Both the position numbers and the translations under genes were made by a program. The notes below the pieces were generated by a model, which worked only from the letters and a program-made list of their open reading frames with translations, was not told the origin of the DNA and made no database searches. Of a DNA stretch of 8,696 nt, positions 1 through 7,000 are shown piece by piece (positions within the stretch are counted from its first letter, which is position 1; every line of letters starts with the position of its first letter). The stretch covers positions 1-8,696 of the forward strand of contig JACMLA010000006.1 of assembly GCA_014379815.1 (NCBI GenBank). The letters are read 5' to 3'. The stretch is from Bryobacteraceae bacterium (lineage in GTDB: Bacteria > Acidobacteriota > Terriglobia > Bryobacterales > Bryobacteraceae).

Positions 1-646
1 CAAACTGCCGCTCGATGATGCAGAACTGCTGGCCGCCTATCGGAACGCGTTCCGGGCGCACGGTCTTGGTCCGGCAGGTACATGCCTGGACGTTTTGCAC
101 GTAAATTACCTGAAGAACGACAAGCTGGGTCAGAAATGGGTTGTGGATGGAATTCGGCTGACCAAGGAGCTTGGTGCCAGGGTGATGCTGTTGCCCTTCT
201 TCGGCAACGGCAAGCTGGAGACGCAAACCGAGAAAGACTATATAGGCGAAGTTTTGCGTGATATTGCACCACAAGCGGAGAAGGCCGGCGTAATTCTCGG
301 ACTGGAAGACACGATCTCGGCCGAGGACAACGTTCGTATCGTGGAGCGAACACGATCCAAAGCTGTGATGACGTACTACGACATTGGCAATTCCACCGCG
401 AATGGGTTTAGCGTGGCGCGAGAGATTGAGTGGCTTGGCAAGAACAGGATCTGCCAGATGCACTTTAAGGATAATCCCCACTACCTCGGTGAGGGTCCTG
501 TTAACCTGACCGACATACTCCGGGCGGTTTCGCGTATTGGGTTTGCAGGCTTTGCGAACCTTGAAACAGATTCGCCATCGAAGTCCGTCGAGCCCGACAT
601 GAAGCGTAATTTATCTTACGTGAAAAAGGCAATTACCGAGGTCTAG
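1..646 (+). CDS. Sugar phosphate isomerase/epimerase, xylose isomerase-like TIM barrel (5' end missing)
   Basis: The reading frame is open from the left edge (codons begin at base 2) to the TAG at 644-646, so about 215 codons of a longer gene are visible. A TTG at base 95 is in frame but is not the start: the codons before it (KLPLDDAELLAAYRNAF...) continue naturally into the fold. The visible part has the beta/alpha alternation of the AP-endonuclease-2/xylose isomerase-like family. The four residues that usually bind the divalent metal are all in place: Glu in GLED (305-307), Asp in YYDIGN (380-382), His in QMHFKD (461-463) and Glu in NLETD (563-565). Known members isomerise or epimerise sugars or hydroxy acids in the cytoplasm; substrate cannot be read from sequence. 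Family members are usually 260-300 aa, so roughly the first quarter lies outside the window. No clear terminator follows. The family call is firm; the exact reaction is unknown. Confidence 0.88.
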   Translation, partial: KLPLDDAELLAAYRNAFRAHGLGPAGTCLDVLHVNYLKNDKLGQKWVVDGIRLTKELGARVMLLPFFGNGKLETQTEKDYIGEVLRDIAPQAEKAGVILGLEDTISAEDNVRIVERTRSKAVMTYYDIGNSTANGFSVAREIEWLGKNRICQMHFKDNPHYLGEGPVNLTDILRAVSRIGFAGFANLETDSPSKSVEPDMKRNLSYVKKAITEV

Positions 647-832
647 GTGAGCATTGGCGAAACACGAACGTAATGGTTTCTCTCTCACGGTGACATAATT
701 TCGCCTTGATTTGTGTGAACTGCCGTACCTCTATTGGAAATTGTAAGTTCTTCGGAACGCATGGAGTTAGCACGTTTGCAGGGTGTAGACCCAGGGATCC
801 CTCACCCCTTTCCGGCAGCGTCAAAGGGCCCG

Positions 833-898
833 CTTAAACCTGTATGACAAAGAATCCTGTTGACATGCAACCGGGTCGGGTTTACTCTGCGGTTTAAG
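833..898. repeat. Inverted repeat CTTAAACC / GGTTTAAG flanking the carD promoter
   Basis: CTTAAACC at 833-840 is the exact reverse complement of GGTTTAAG at 891-898. The second arm starts a tandem GGTTTAA GGTTTAA (891-904). The arms lie upstream of the -35 and over the predicted start point, a layout expected of paired operator half-sites. An 8-base match over this distance can occur by chance, so function is unproven. Confidence 0.3.
860..888 (+). promoter_or_regulatory. Candidate sigma70-like promoter of carD
   Basis: A perfect TTGACA -35 (860-865) is followed, after a 17-base spacer, by a poor -10 TACTCT (883-888; 3 of 6 consensus bases). Transcription would start near 895 and leave a leader of about 83 nt before the carD ATG. 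A strong -35 with a weak -10 fits a promoter that needs help opening. In known CarD systems the factor stabilises the open complex, so autoregulation is conceivable but is inference. Confidence 0.45.
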
Positions 899-977
899 GT
901 TTAAAGCTTTTTTACTGACAACTACCGGCGGGTGTACAGATCGTTCATGATCCGCTGGAGAAGGCAGGGGTCCGCGC

Positions 978-1487
978 ATGACCTTTCAGGTGGGTGAGAA
1001 AGTAGTTTACCCCAATCATGGGGTGGGTACCATTGAAAACATCAGTACTCGAGCCTTTGGCTCCAGTCAGGAGCACTTCTATCTCCTCCGATTAACCTAC
1101 AACAGCATGACAGTGATGGTTCCGTTTTCGCACGTCGCCGACGTGGGTCTTCGGAAGGTCACCCGTGCTGGAGAAATTGCCCGGGTGCTGGCATTCTTAG
1201 CTGCTGGCCCGGTCAAGTTCAGCGCAGACTGGAAGGTGCGCTACAAGGTGAGTTCGGAGAAGATGCGAAGCGGTGCCTTGCCGGAGATTGCCGAAGTTTT
1301 CAAAGTGCTGACGATAATCCAGGCGGAAAAGCCGTTAAGTTTCCGCGAAAAGAAAATGCTCGATTGCTCGAGGCGTATGCTGCTCTCGGAAGTCTCGATT
1401 TGTCGCGGTATCAACGAAGCCGATGCTGTGGATCTGCTGCGAAGTGCTCTGTCCAAGGCCGGTCTCCCTATGCCTGAAGCTCTGTAG
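978..1487 (+). CDS. carD: CarD/CdnL family RNA polymerase-binding transcription regulator
   Basis: This encodes a 169-aa protein, close to the usual 160-170 aa of the family. The N-terminal part (about residues 1-65) opens with VGEKVVYPNHGVGTI, the signature of the Tudor-like domain shared with the transcription-repair factor Mfd, which binds the RNA polymerase beta subunit. The remainder is a helical DNA-binding domain with the DWKVRYK...KMRSG and REKKMLDCSRRMLLSEV blocks. Trp85 falls at the position of the conserved tryptophan that, in studied CarD proteins, wedges into the upstream edge of the -10 element to stabilise the open complex. In mycobacteria and myxobacteria these factors act at many promoters, including those for rRNA, and are essential. 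The ATG start is supported by AGGGG at 966-970, seven bases upstream. A candidate promoter lies at 860-888. The gene appears monocistronic and nothing in it looks damaged. CdnL is the equivalent name in myxobacteria. Confidence 0.93.
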   Translation: MTFQVGEKVVYPNHGVGTIENISTRAFGSSQEHFYLLRLTYNSMTVMVPFSHVADVGLRKVTRAGEIARVLAFLAAGPVKFSADWKVRYKVSSEKMRSGALPEIAEVFKVLTIIQAEKPLSFREKKMLDCSRRMLLSEVSICRGINEADAVDLLRSALSKAGLPMPEAL

Positions 1488-1507
1488 TCTTCTCCTTCAT
1501 TAGTAAC

Positions 1508-1535
1508 GGGTGAGCACTACTTAGGTGTCTCACCC
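1508..1535 (+). terminator. Stem-loop after carD, possible terminator without U-tract
   Basis: GGGTGAGCAC (1508-1517) pairs with GTG-T-CTCACCC (1525-1535), leaving one bulged T and a 7-base loop. This makes a 10-bp stem 20 bases after the carD stop codon. The bases after it are C-rich and then A-rich with no T-run on either strand's downstream side, so it is not a classical intrinsic terminator. It may instead stabilise the 3' end or halt transcription with help from a factor. Confidence 0.4.
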
Positions 1536-1566
1536 CCTCCCGCCAAAAAAACCCTGCCAGTTCCGT

Positions 1567-1857
1567 TCACTTTTTTTGAATCCTGCCTGTGGATATCGCG
1601 AGATGTCGGTTGAAAGTGGCTCTCCGGAACTGAAAAGCGTTGACGATGGAGATACTTACATGCTCTAATGGCAGCGTATCGTCCGCTGCTTTCCGGTGAG
1701 TGTAGTCTGCCACACCATCTTCTTGACGACGAGTTTCGAGGATGATAAGACTGTGCTGACTGGATTTTGGCAGGCGAGGCGGAATTCTTCTGCAAAGAAG
1801 GAGTCCCGCGAGCACAGACAGAAGTATAAGAACGAGAAGTCTAAAATCCGGGTCCAA
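1567..1857 (-). CDS. Possible small membrane-anchored protein, unrecognised
   Basis: This is a 96-codon open frame read from 1857 down to 1567. It would begin at a TTG, with an in-frame stop nine bases before it and no evident Shine-Dalgarno sequence. The predicted product starts with a clear hydrophobic segment (about residues 7-22, LLVLILLSVLAGLLLC) followed by RR and a charged remainder ending QKK, which would suit a single-pass protein with an N-terminal anchor. I do not recognise a family. Against it: the start is weak, another frame on the same strand (1517-1795) is also open, and a good + strand promoter (1640-1669) and the leader of the next gene run through it. It may be a chance frame or a remnant. 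Confidence 0.27.
   Translation of the reverse strand: MDPDFRLLVLILLSVLAGLLLCRRIPPRLPKSSQHSLIILETRRQEDGVADYTHRKAADDTLPLEHVSISIVNAFQFRRATFNRHLAISTGRIQKK
1640..1669 (+). promoter_or_regulatory. Candidate extended -10 promoter upstream of the 660-aa protein gene
   Basis: TTGACG (1640-1645, 5 of 6 consensus) and TCTAAT (1664-1669, 5 of 6) are separated by 18 bases. TGC lies directly before the -10, giving the extended -10 form TGN-TCTAAT. Transcription would begin near 1676, leaving about 255 nt of leader before the ATG at 1931. It could alternatively drive a small RNA. It is the best-matching two-box promoter I found in the window. Confidence 0.5.
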
Positions 1858-1912
1858 TGAGGCTCAGGTTAAAAGAACTTCCATCAATTCAAGTTAAGTC
1901 TTGACCTTTCAC

Positions 1913-1922
1913 AAGGAGAAGG
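1913..1922 (+). promoter_or_regulatory. Shine-Dalgarno sequence fixing the start at 1931
   Basis: AAGGAGAAGG lies 8 bases before the ATG at 1931. This favours the ATG over the in-frame TTG at 1901, which would add ten charged residues before the signal peptide and would put this sequence inside the coding region. Confidence 0.8.
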
Positions 1923-1930
1923 AATTGGAA

Positions 1931-3913
1931 ATGGTTGCTTTCCGCAAGTTGTTTCCTGCGCTATCCGTAGGTGCTTTGCTCACATTGGGCGCATCTTCGG
2001 CATTTGCGCAGACTCCGTTAACATGTCAGGCTAATTCCGGCGTTGCACCGAACCTGCGCGCTGAAGGCCTTACTGAACTCACTGGTGATCTCGTGTTGAA
2101 CTGCACCGGCGGCGCCGTCGGCCAGAACTTCTACGTGAATATTCAGGTGTTCTTGAACACAAACGTTACCAGCCGTCTTAGCGGCGGTAGCACATACGAT
2201 GCGTTGCTGATGATCGATGAACCGGGTACGGCTACAACCAACCCGTTTTGCGTGTCGCCAAGCACCGCCGCAAACTCAACAACATCTAACGGCACTGGTT
2301 TAACCGGCCAGTTAGGCGCTGGCGTTGGCTTCACCTGCGGTGCCTTTGTTTCGCCAACCCTCGGGGCGGCTCAGCAGACCGGAACTTACAACGTCTTTCG
2401 GGGTACTCGTCCGACAGTAAGCTCCGATAACTCTGTCCTGTGGTCTGGTATTCCGATTATTGCTCCTGGCACCACGGGCGGTGTCAGCAACGGCACTCGC
2501 CGTATCCGCATCACCAACATTCGCGCGAATGCTTCCAGCATCGGCTCCGCTGCAAGCGGTCTCCCGAACCAGTTGATCGCATTCATATCGACATCTCCGC
2601 AAAGCACGCTGGCGATCGACAACCCACAGCAAACTGTCGGTTTCGTTCTGCAGGGTCTCGCGTTTGATGCACGAAGCTGTGACAACGGCGGTCGCCCGAG
2701 CGATGCCTTGTTCCAGTGCGCTTCTGTTAACCCGGATCGCTTTACCTCGCCGACCTCTGGCACGCTGAGCGATGCCAACAGCATCCTGGGTCTTCGCTTC
2801 CGTGAAGGCTTCCCGACTGCGTTCAAGCCGCGCATCATCAGCACACCCACTGGTACCATCCCCCGCAATCAGACGGTCTCGCTGCCTGGAGACGTCTTCA
2901 ACTCGGAATCCGGGTTTGTTAACCCAGCTACTGGTAATGATGGCGTGGCCGACAGCGGTACCCGTCTTCGAGTTGTGTTCAACAACGTTCCTACCAATCT
3001 GCGTTTGTTTGCCAGCGTAGCTAGTTTGACGTCACTGTCCACCAGCGCTTCTGCAGTCCTGGTCACAACTGATACTGCGGGCGCAACGCCTTCGAATCCA
3101 TCTGCTGGTGCGCCAGCCCCGACTGCACCTCCGGGAGCTGTGACACTGAGCTGCACCTCGAGCCTTTCCTCCAGCGCAATTGAAGTTCCGCTGGTGAGCG
3201 CTGGTACCGACCAGGGCAACACCGGTACTGTGGTTTGGGAAGTCGTCAACGCCGACCCGAACACCCTTGACACCATCTTCTTCCAGGTTGGTATCGCCTA
3301 CACCGCGACCGGCACCAGCCGTGTTGGTACGGGTACGGCAACTGTAACTGGTACCTTTGCGCCGCTCTACACGGCCGCCGGTGCTGGCTCAGCCACCTTC
3401 ATCACTCCGTCTATCCCGCGCTTCTCGCCCGGTACGGCGGCACCTGGAACACTCTTCGCTATCGCACTTTGCCAGACGAATCTGCTGTACCCGTTCGTGA
3501 CCAACCAGGCTGGTTTTGATACAGGCCTCTCGATCGCGAATACATCGCAGGATCCGTTCTCGACCAATAACCAGAATGCCGGACGTTGCACGATGAACTA
3601 CTACGGCACGCTGGCCAACAACACTCCGCTGACCACCACAAGCGAACGTACGGATCGCGATGTGACGGCCGGCCAGACGCTCACGATGGTTCTGTCCACC
3701 GGCGGTGGATTCGGTCTGCGCGGTAATCCTGGAATGCAGGGTTACATCATCGCTCAGTGCGACTTCCGCTTCGCCCACGGCTTTGCCTTCATCACTGACG
3801 GTCCTATCGGTCAGGCTCGCGTGGCAGAGGGCTACCTTGCTCTCGTGCTCGACGGCCAGCGCTCCGACAGCGCCCTCCGTGGCGTAGTCAACGGCGAAGC
3901 TCGCGGCCACTAA
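1931..3913 (+). CDS. Exported cysteine-containing protein of a probable Acidobacteriota family, function unknown
   Basis: This encodes 660 aa, starting at the ATG preceded by AAGGAGAAGG. The first 26 residues form a Sec signal peptide: FRK, then a hydrophobic core, then AFA before Gln27. The mature protein is rich in Thr, Ser, Ala and Gly and should be mostly beta strand. The N-terminal module begins TCQANSGVAPNLRAEGLTEL and continues to DLVLNCTGG; I recall similar openings in other Bryobacterales secreted proteins. A proline/alanine-rich linker lies at about 390-402. The C-terminal module (about 519-645) contains GFDTGLSIANTSQDPF, a CTMNYYG strand, PGMQGYIIAQCDFRFAHGFAF and GYLALVLDG. Ten cysteines (32, 58, 107, 136, 250, 263, 408, 514, 553, 610) in an exported protein suggest disulfides. 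There is no lipobox, LPXTG or C-terminal membrane segment. The gene stands alone: a long leader precedes it and a terminator follows. A surface or extracellular structural role is inference; no enzyme motif is visible. Confidence 0.85.
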   Translation: MVAFRKLFPALSVGALLTLGASSAFAQTPLTCQANSGVAPNLRAEGLTELTGDLVLNCTGGAVGQNFYVNIQVFLNTNVTSRLSGGSTYDALLMIDEPGTATTNPFCVSPSTAANSTTSNGTGLTGQLGAGVGFTCGAFVSPTLGAAQQTGTYNVFRGTRPTVSSDNSVLWSGIPIIAPGTTGGVSNGTRRIRITNIRANASSIGSAASGLPNQLIAFISTSPQSTLAIDNPQQTVGFVLQGLAFDARSCDNGGRPSDALFQCASVNPDRFTSPTSGTLSDANSILGLRFREGFPTAFKPRIISTPTGTIPRNQTVSLPGDVFNSESGFVNPATGNDGVADSGTRLRVVFNNVPTNLRLFASVASLTSLSTSASAVLVTTDTAGATPSNPSAGAPAPTAPPGAVTLSCTSSLSSSAIEVPLVSAGTDQGNTGTVVWEVVNADPNTLDTIFFQVGIAYTATGTSRVGTGTATVTGTFAPLYTAAGAGSATFITPSIPRFSPGTAAPGTLFAIALCQTNLLYPFVTNQAGFDTGLSIANTSQDPFSTNNQNAGRCTMNYYGTLANNTPLTTTSERTDRDVTAGQTLTMVLSTGGGFGLRGNPGMQGYIIAQCDFRFAHGFAFITDGPIGQARVAEGYLALVLDGQRSDSALRGVVNGEARGH

Positions 3914-3936
3914 GCGACGCTTCGATTTGCAACCTG

Positions 3937-3972
3937 AAAGGAGGGAAGGCAACTTCCCTCCTTTTTGTTTTT
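3937..3972 (+). terminator. Intrinsic terminator after the 660-aa protein gene
   Basis: GGAGGGAAG (3940-3948) pairs perfectly with CTTCCCTCC (3953-3961) around a GCAA tetraloop of the stable GNRA type. Flanking AAA and TTT can extend the stem to 12 bp. TTTTTGTTTTT follows. It starts 24 bases after the stop codon and should separate this transcript from the next gene. Confidence 0.92.
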
Positions 3973-4080
3973 CACCTGCCGGTAACCCCCAGATGCCTGC
4001 CTATTTCCATTTCCGGTGATAGACTGAGAAAGCCCCGCGTCCACACAGGCCGTTACCTGGCCTATTTGTCACTCCATTTT

Positions 4081-4087
4081 TGAGGTG
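4081..4087 (+). promoter_or_regulatory. Shine-Dalgarno sequence fixing the start at 4091
   Basis: TGAGGTG, with core GAGG at 4082-4085, lies 5 bases before the ATG at 4091. The in-frame GTG at 4085 overlaps this core, so it is unlikely to be the start. I see no convincing -35/-10 pair between the previous terminator and this site. A small AGGCC/GGCCT inverted repeat lies at 4047-4063. Confidence 0.65.
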
Positions 4088-4090
4088 TGT

Positions 4091-7000
4091 ATGCAATTCA
4101 AGCGGTTCGGTATTTCCGCAGCCACGATCTGCCTGTTGACTCAGGCCGCGATCGCTCAGAACGTATTCCTGACTCCACTGGATGCAGCCAGTACTCAGCT
4201 CAGCAGTATCAACGGAGAGCCTTTCAGCTTCAGCGCTACGTTCAACTCTGTTACGGCAACGTACTCCGTGCTTCAGACTGCAGATCCCCAAAAGTTTTAT
4301 GCAATTGGTACGGGCTCTATTGACAATGTAGGAGTCTTAACCGGGCGCTTCCCCGGCCTGGGCCTGACCCGTCGGATTGCAGTGGGCACAGCAGTGACTG
4401 GGGCCGACGTTTCTCCAGATGGGCGGCGCCTGCTGCTGGCAGGCCCTAATGGACTTGCCATCGTCGACGCCGGTAATGACTCGGTCCTTGCAGCGGCGGG
4501 CAGCATCGCTGTCGGCGCAACTCCCATTGACGTTGTCTCCAGTATTGATTCGCGCTATGCGTTCGTGCTCAGTCCGGCTTCCCGACAGCTGACTTCCGTC
4601 AATCTTGCCAACAACGCCATTTTGCGAACGCTTGAAATTCCGGTGTCTGCAACTTCGGTTCGTGTTGCACCGACCGGCCTTGTGTACGTTACTGCGACTT
4701 CGATTGTTTATGAGATTGACCCCGAAACATTGGCTATCCGATCGAATATTCCGGTCAGCGGTACACCACAGGCACTGCAGTTCACGCCGAGTGGTCAGTT
4801 TGCGCTTGCCCGGAACTCCGGTAGTCAGACGGGTTTTGGTATTTCGGTTATCGACGTAGCGAATCGCCGGTCTGTGGACACAAGCGGAACGACGCCTCTG
4901 AACCGATTCACGATCGTAGACGACACATTAGGGTATGGCGTGACCTCCACCGGGGGCCTAGCTGAGATCAGAATTGCTTCCAACGGGGTTCTCTCCCTGC
5001 TTCAGCCAACACTCACAGGGATCATCCCATCCAGCATTACCGATGTTGCCGCCAGCGGCGAAGTGCCGCGCAGTCGCTTCGTCTTCGTCTCTTCCGGCAA
5101 CCAGGTGTATCGCATCAACACGGCCACCTCTGAAATCTCCGCCGGTAGCTCCGCCGGATACTCGGGAAATCTGATCTCGCTTGTACCGCCCAGCAATAAC
5201 GTCGTCGCGGGGCTTATCGGTTACAACACCAATCAGACGGTGCCCGGAGGTTCCGTCTCTCTGCCGTTGATCGCTCTGGCCTATGACGCAAACGGCGCGC
5301 CGTCGATTGGTGCCAATGTTTCGTTTTCGACGGCGGCGGTAGAAGTCGTCCTCTCCAATCCGACCACGACTACCAATTTTTCAGGGTTTGCTTCGACGAC
5401 GGTGACCGTTCCGGCTAACCGAACGGGCGCGTTTCCTGTGACCGCCCAGGTTGGTGGCCGAAGCCTTACCTTTACAATCACCATTGGTGCTCCGGGAACC
5501 GGTGGTCCAGGAGGAACTCAGTCCCAGTTTCAGGTAATTAGCGGACAAGGTCAGGTTCTGGTGGCCGCATTCGGCTCCACCGACTTCCAGGAACCTCTTC
5601 GAGTGCGCTATACGGATACTTCCGGGAGGCCCATTCCGGGCGCTCAGATTGCGTGGAGCCTTATCGAAGGTCAGGGTGCTCAGGGTACCTTACGTGTTCT
5701 CAATGGCGGATTAACCAACGACAACGGAGTCTCCGAAGCTAATATCACTGCGGGGTTTTTGCCCGGTGCAAATACTCCAATTGGCGGTTACACCATTCGT
5801 GCCCTTGCTCCCAACAATCAGGAACAAATCATCTATGTCCGCTTTGTTCGCCGACAGGGGGACATCGGCGGAGTCCAGGTGGCTCCTAATGTCACTCCGG
5901 GCGCAACCATAACGGCGCGCAGCGGCGAAACAGTAGTCAATGCTTTGTCGTTCTCTGTCCGGTCTTTGCTCGACGGAGTAGCGATTCAGTTCGCTGGGTT
6001 GCGAGTCGATCCGGTGAACACAGATCCGGCCCTGGGTCCTGTTGCCGAGTGTCGCAATGGTCCAACGGTTCTTGCGGACGTCACCGGAAATGTGTCCTGT
6101 GATCTGGTTGTCCGTGGCCGTCCCGGCACGACCCAGCTTCGGGTTAACGTGGGAGCAGGCGCGTCCATCTACAACTACTTGCTCACAGTCACGGTTGGGT
6201 CGGCTTCCGCCATTCAGATCGTCTCAGGTAACAATCAGTCAGCTGCTCCGGGCACCCAGTTGAATCCGTTTGTCATCGATGTAACGGACGAAGCTGGCAA
6301 TCGCCTTTCCGGCGTTGCAGTCAACTGGGTGTTCCCACCCACAGCGGGAATCATTGGCTTCCAGAGCACCACGGATGTCAACGGACGTGCTACGGCGACC
6401 ATCTCTCTGCCCACTGCTCCGGGAACTTACAGTGTCCGGGCTGTTGCAGGCTCAGCTTCCGCTACATTCACGGCGACAACAGCAGTCTCTACAACGAGCC
6501 TCTCCCTGGTTTCGGGCGACGCGCAGTCTGCAACCATCAGTCAGCCATTCCAGCTGCCGCTTGTAGTGCAGGCGCGGGGAGCTAACAATGCCGGTCTGGC
6601 CGGCGTGCCCGTCTCATTCACAATTACCGGCGGAACACTGAACGCAACTTCCGTGACCACGGACGCGAGCGGCAATGCTTCTGTGAGCGTCACGGCAGGG
6701 AATACTGCCGGACCTGTGGTCGTGACGGCAGCATCGGGAACTTTCCGAGTGACGTTCAATCTGACTGCAAATCCTGTTGCTCCTCCCCCGCCTGTCTTTA
6801 CCGCAGCGAACGTTTTGAACGCCGCGAGTTTGCAGGCCGGTATATCACCAGGCTCGATTGCGGTGATCCGGCTGAGCGGGATCGCACCGGCTCTACGAGG
6901 CACGGTCACGGGCACAAACATAGTGGGCCCGTTACCTGTGACACTGAACGGTGTACAGGTACAAGTTGGAGGTTTGACGGCTCCAATCTACTCTGTATCC

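Larger units (their letters stand above)
647..977. other. Intergenic region between isomerase and carD
   Basis: This gap of about 330 bases has no convincing gene. It holds a candidate sigma70-type promoter for carD (860-888). It also holds a perfect 10-base palindrome (793-802) inside a GGGTG...CACCC inverted repeat (781-807), and an 8-base inverted repeat (833-840 and 891-898) on either side of the promoter. No hairpin with a T-tract that would end the isomerase transcript is visible, so some read-through into carD is possible. Confidence 0.6.
1488..1930. other. Long intergenic region before the 660-aa exported protein
   Basis: This stretch of about 440 bases has no + strand gene. It contains a stem-loop just after carD (1508-1535), a T7 run (1571-1577), a well-formed + strand promoter (1640-1669), a TATAAG hexamer (1825-1830) without a clear -35, and the Shine-Dalgarno sequence of the next gene (1913-1922). 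A 96-codon open frame on the - strand covers 1567-1857 and is listed separately at low confidence. If the 1640 promoter serves the next gene, most of this region is an mRNA leader of about 255 nt. Confidence 0.55.

Noticed and set aside
95..646. TTG at base 95 as the start of the isomerase
   Set aside because: The same frame is open to the left edge and codes sequence that fits the family, so the gene begins outside the window.
781..807. GGGTG-AGGGATCCCT-CACCC nested inverted repeat
   Set aside because: It could be an operator or hairpin, but it has no T-tract, lies well upstream of the carD promoter and is short enough to be chance; noted only within the intergenic entry.
633..824. 63-codon open frame on the - strand
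   Set aside because: It overlaps the isomerase end, has no recognisable composition or ribosome binding site, and resembles no family I know.
1901..1930. TTG at 1901 as the start of the 660-aa protein
   Set aside because: It would place the AAGGAGAAGG ribosome binding site inside the gene and add a charged stretch before an otherwise normal signal peptide.
2386..2868. 160-codon open frame on the - strand within the 660-aa gene
   Set aside because: It lies inside a clear coding region with signal peptide, ribosome binding site and terminator; it is a shadow of biased codon use.
3389..3952. 187-codon open frame on the - strand
   Set aside because: It is antisense to the end of the 660-aa gene and starts inside the terminator stem; its Cys/Arg-rich content looks like a shadow frame.
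4085..4090. GTG at 4085 as the start of the 1146-aa protein
   Set aside because: It overlaps the GAGG core of the ribosome binding site; the ATG at 4091 is well spaced and starts a typical signal peptide.
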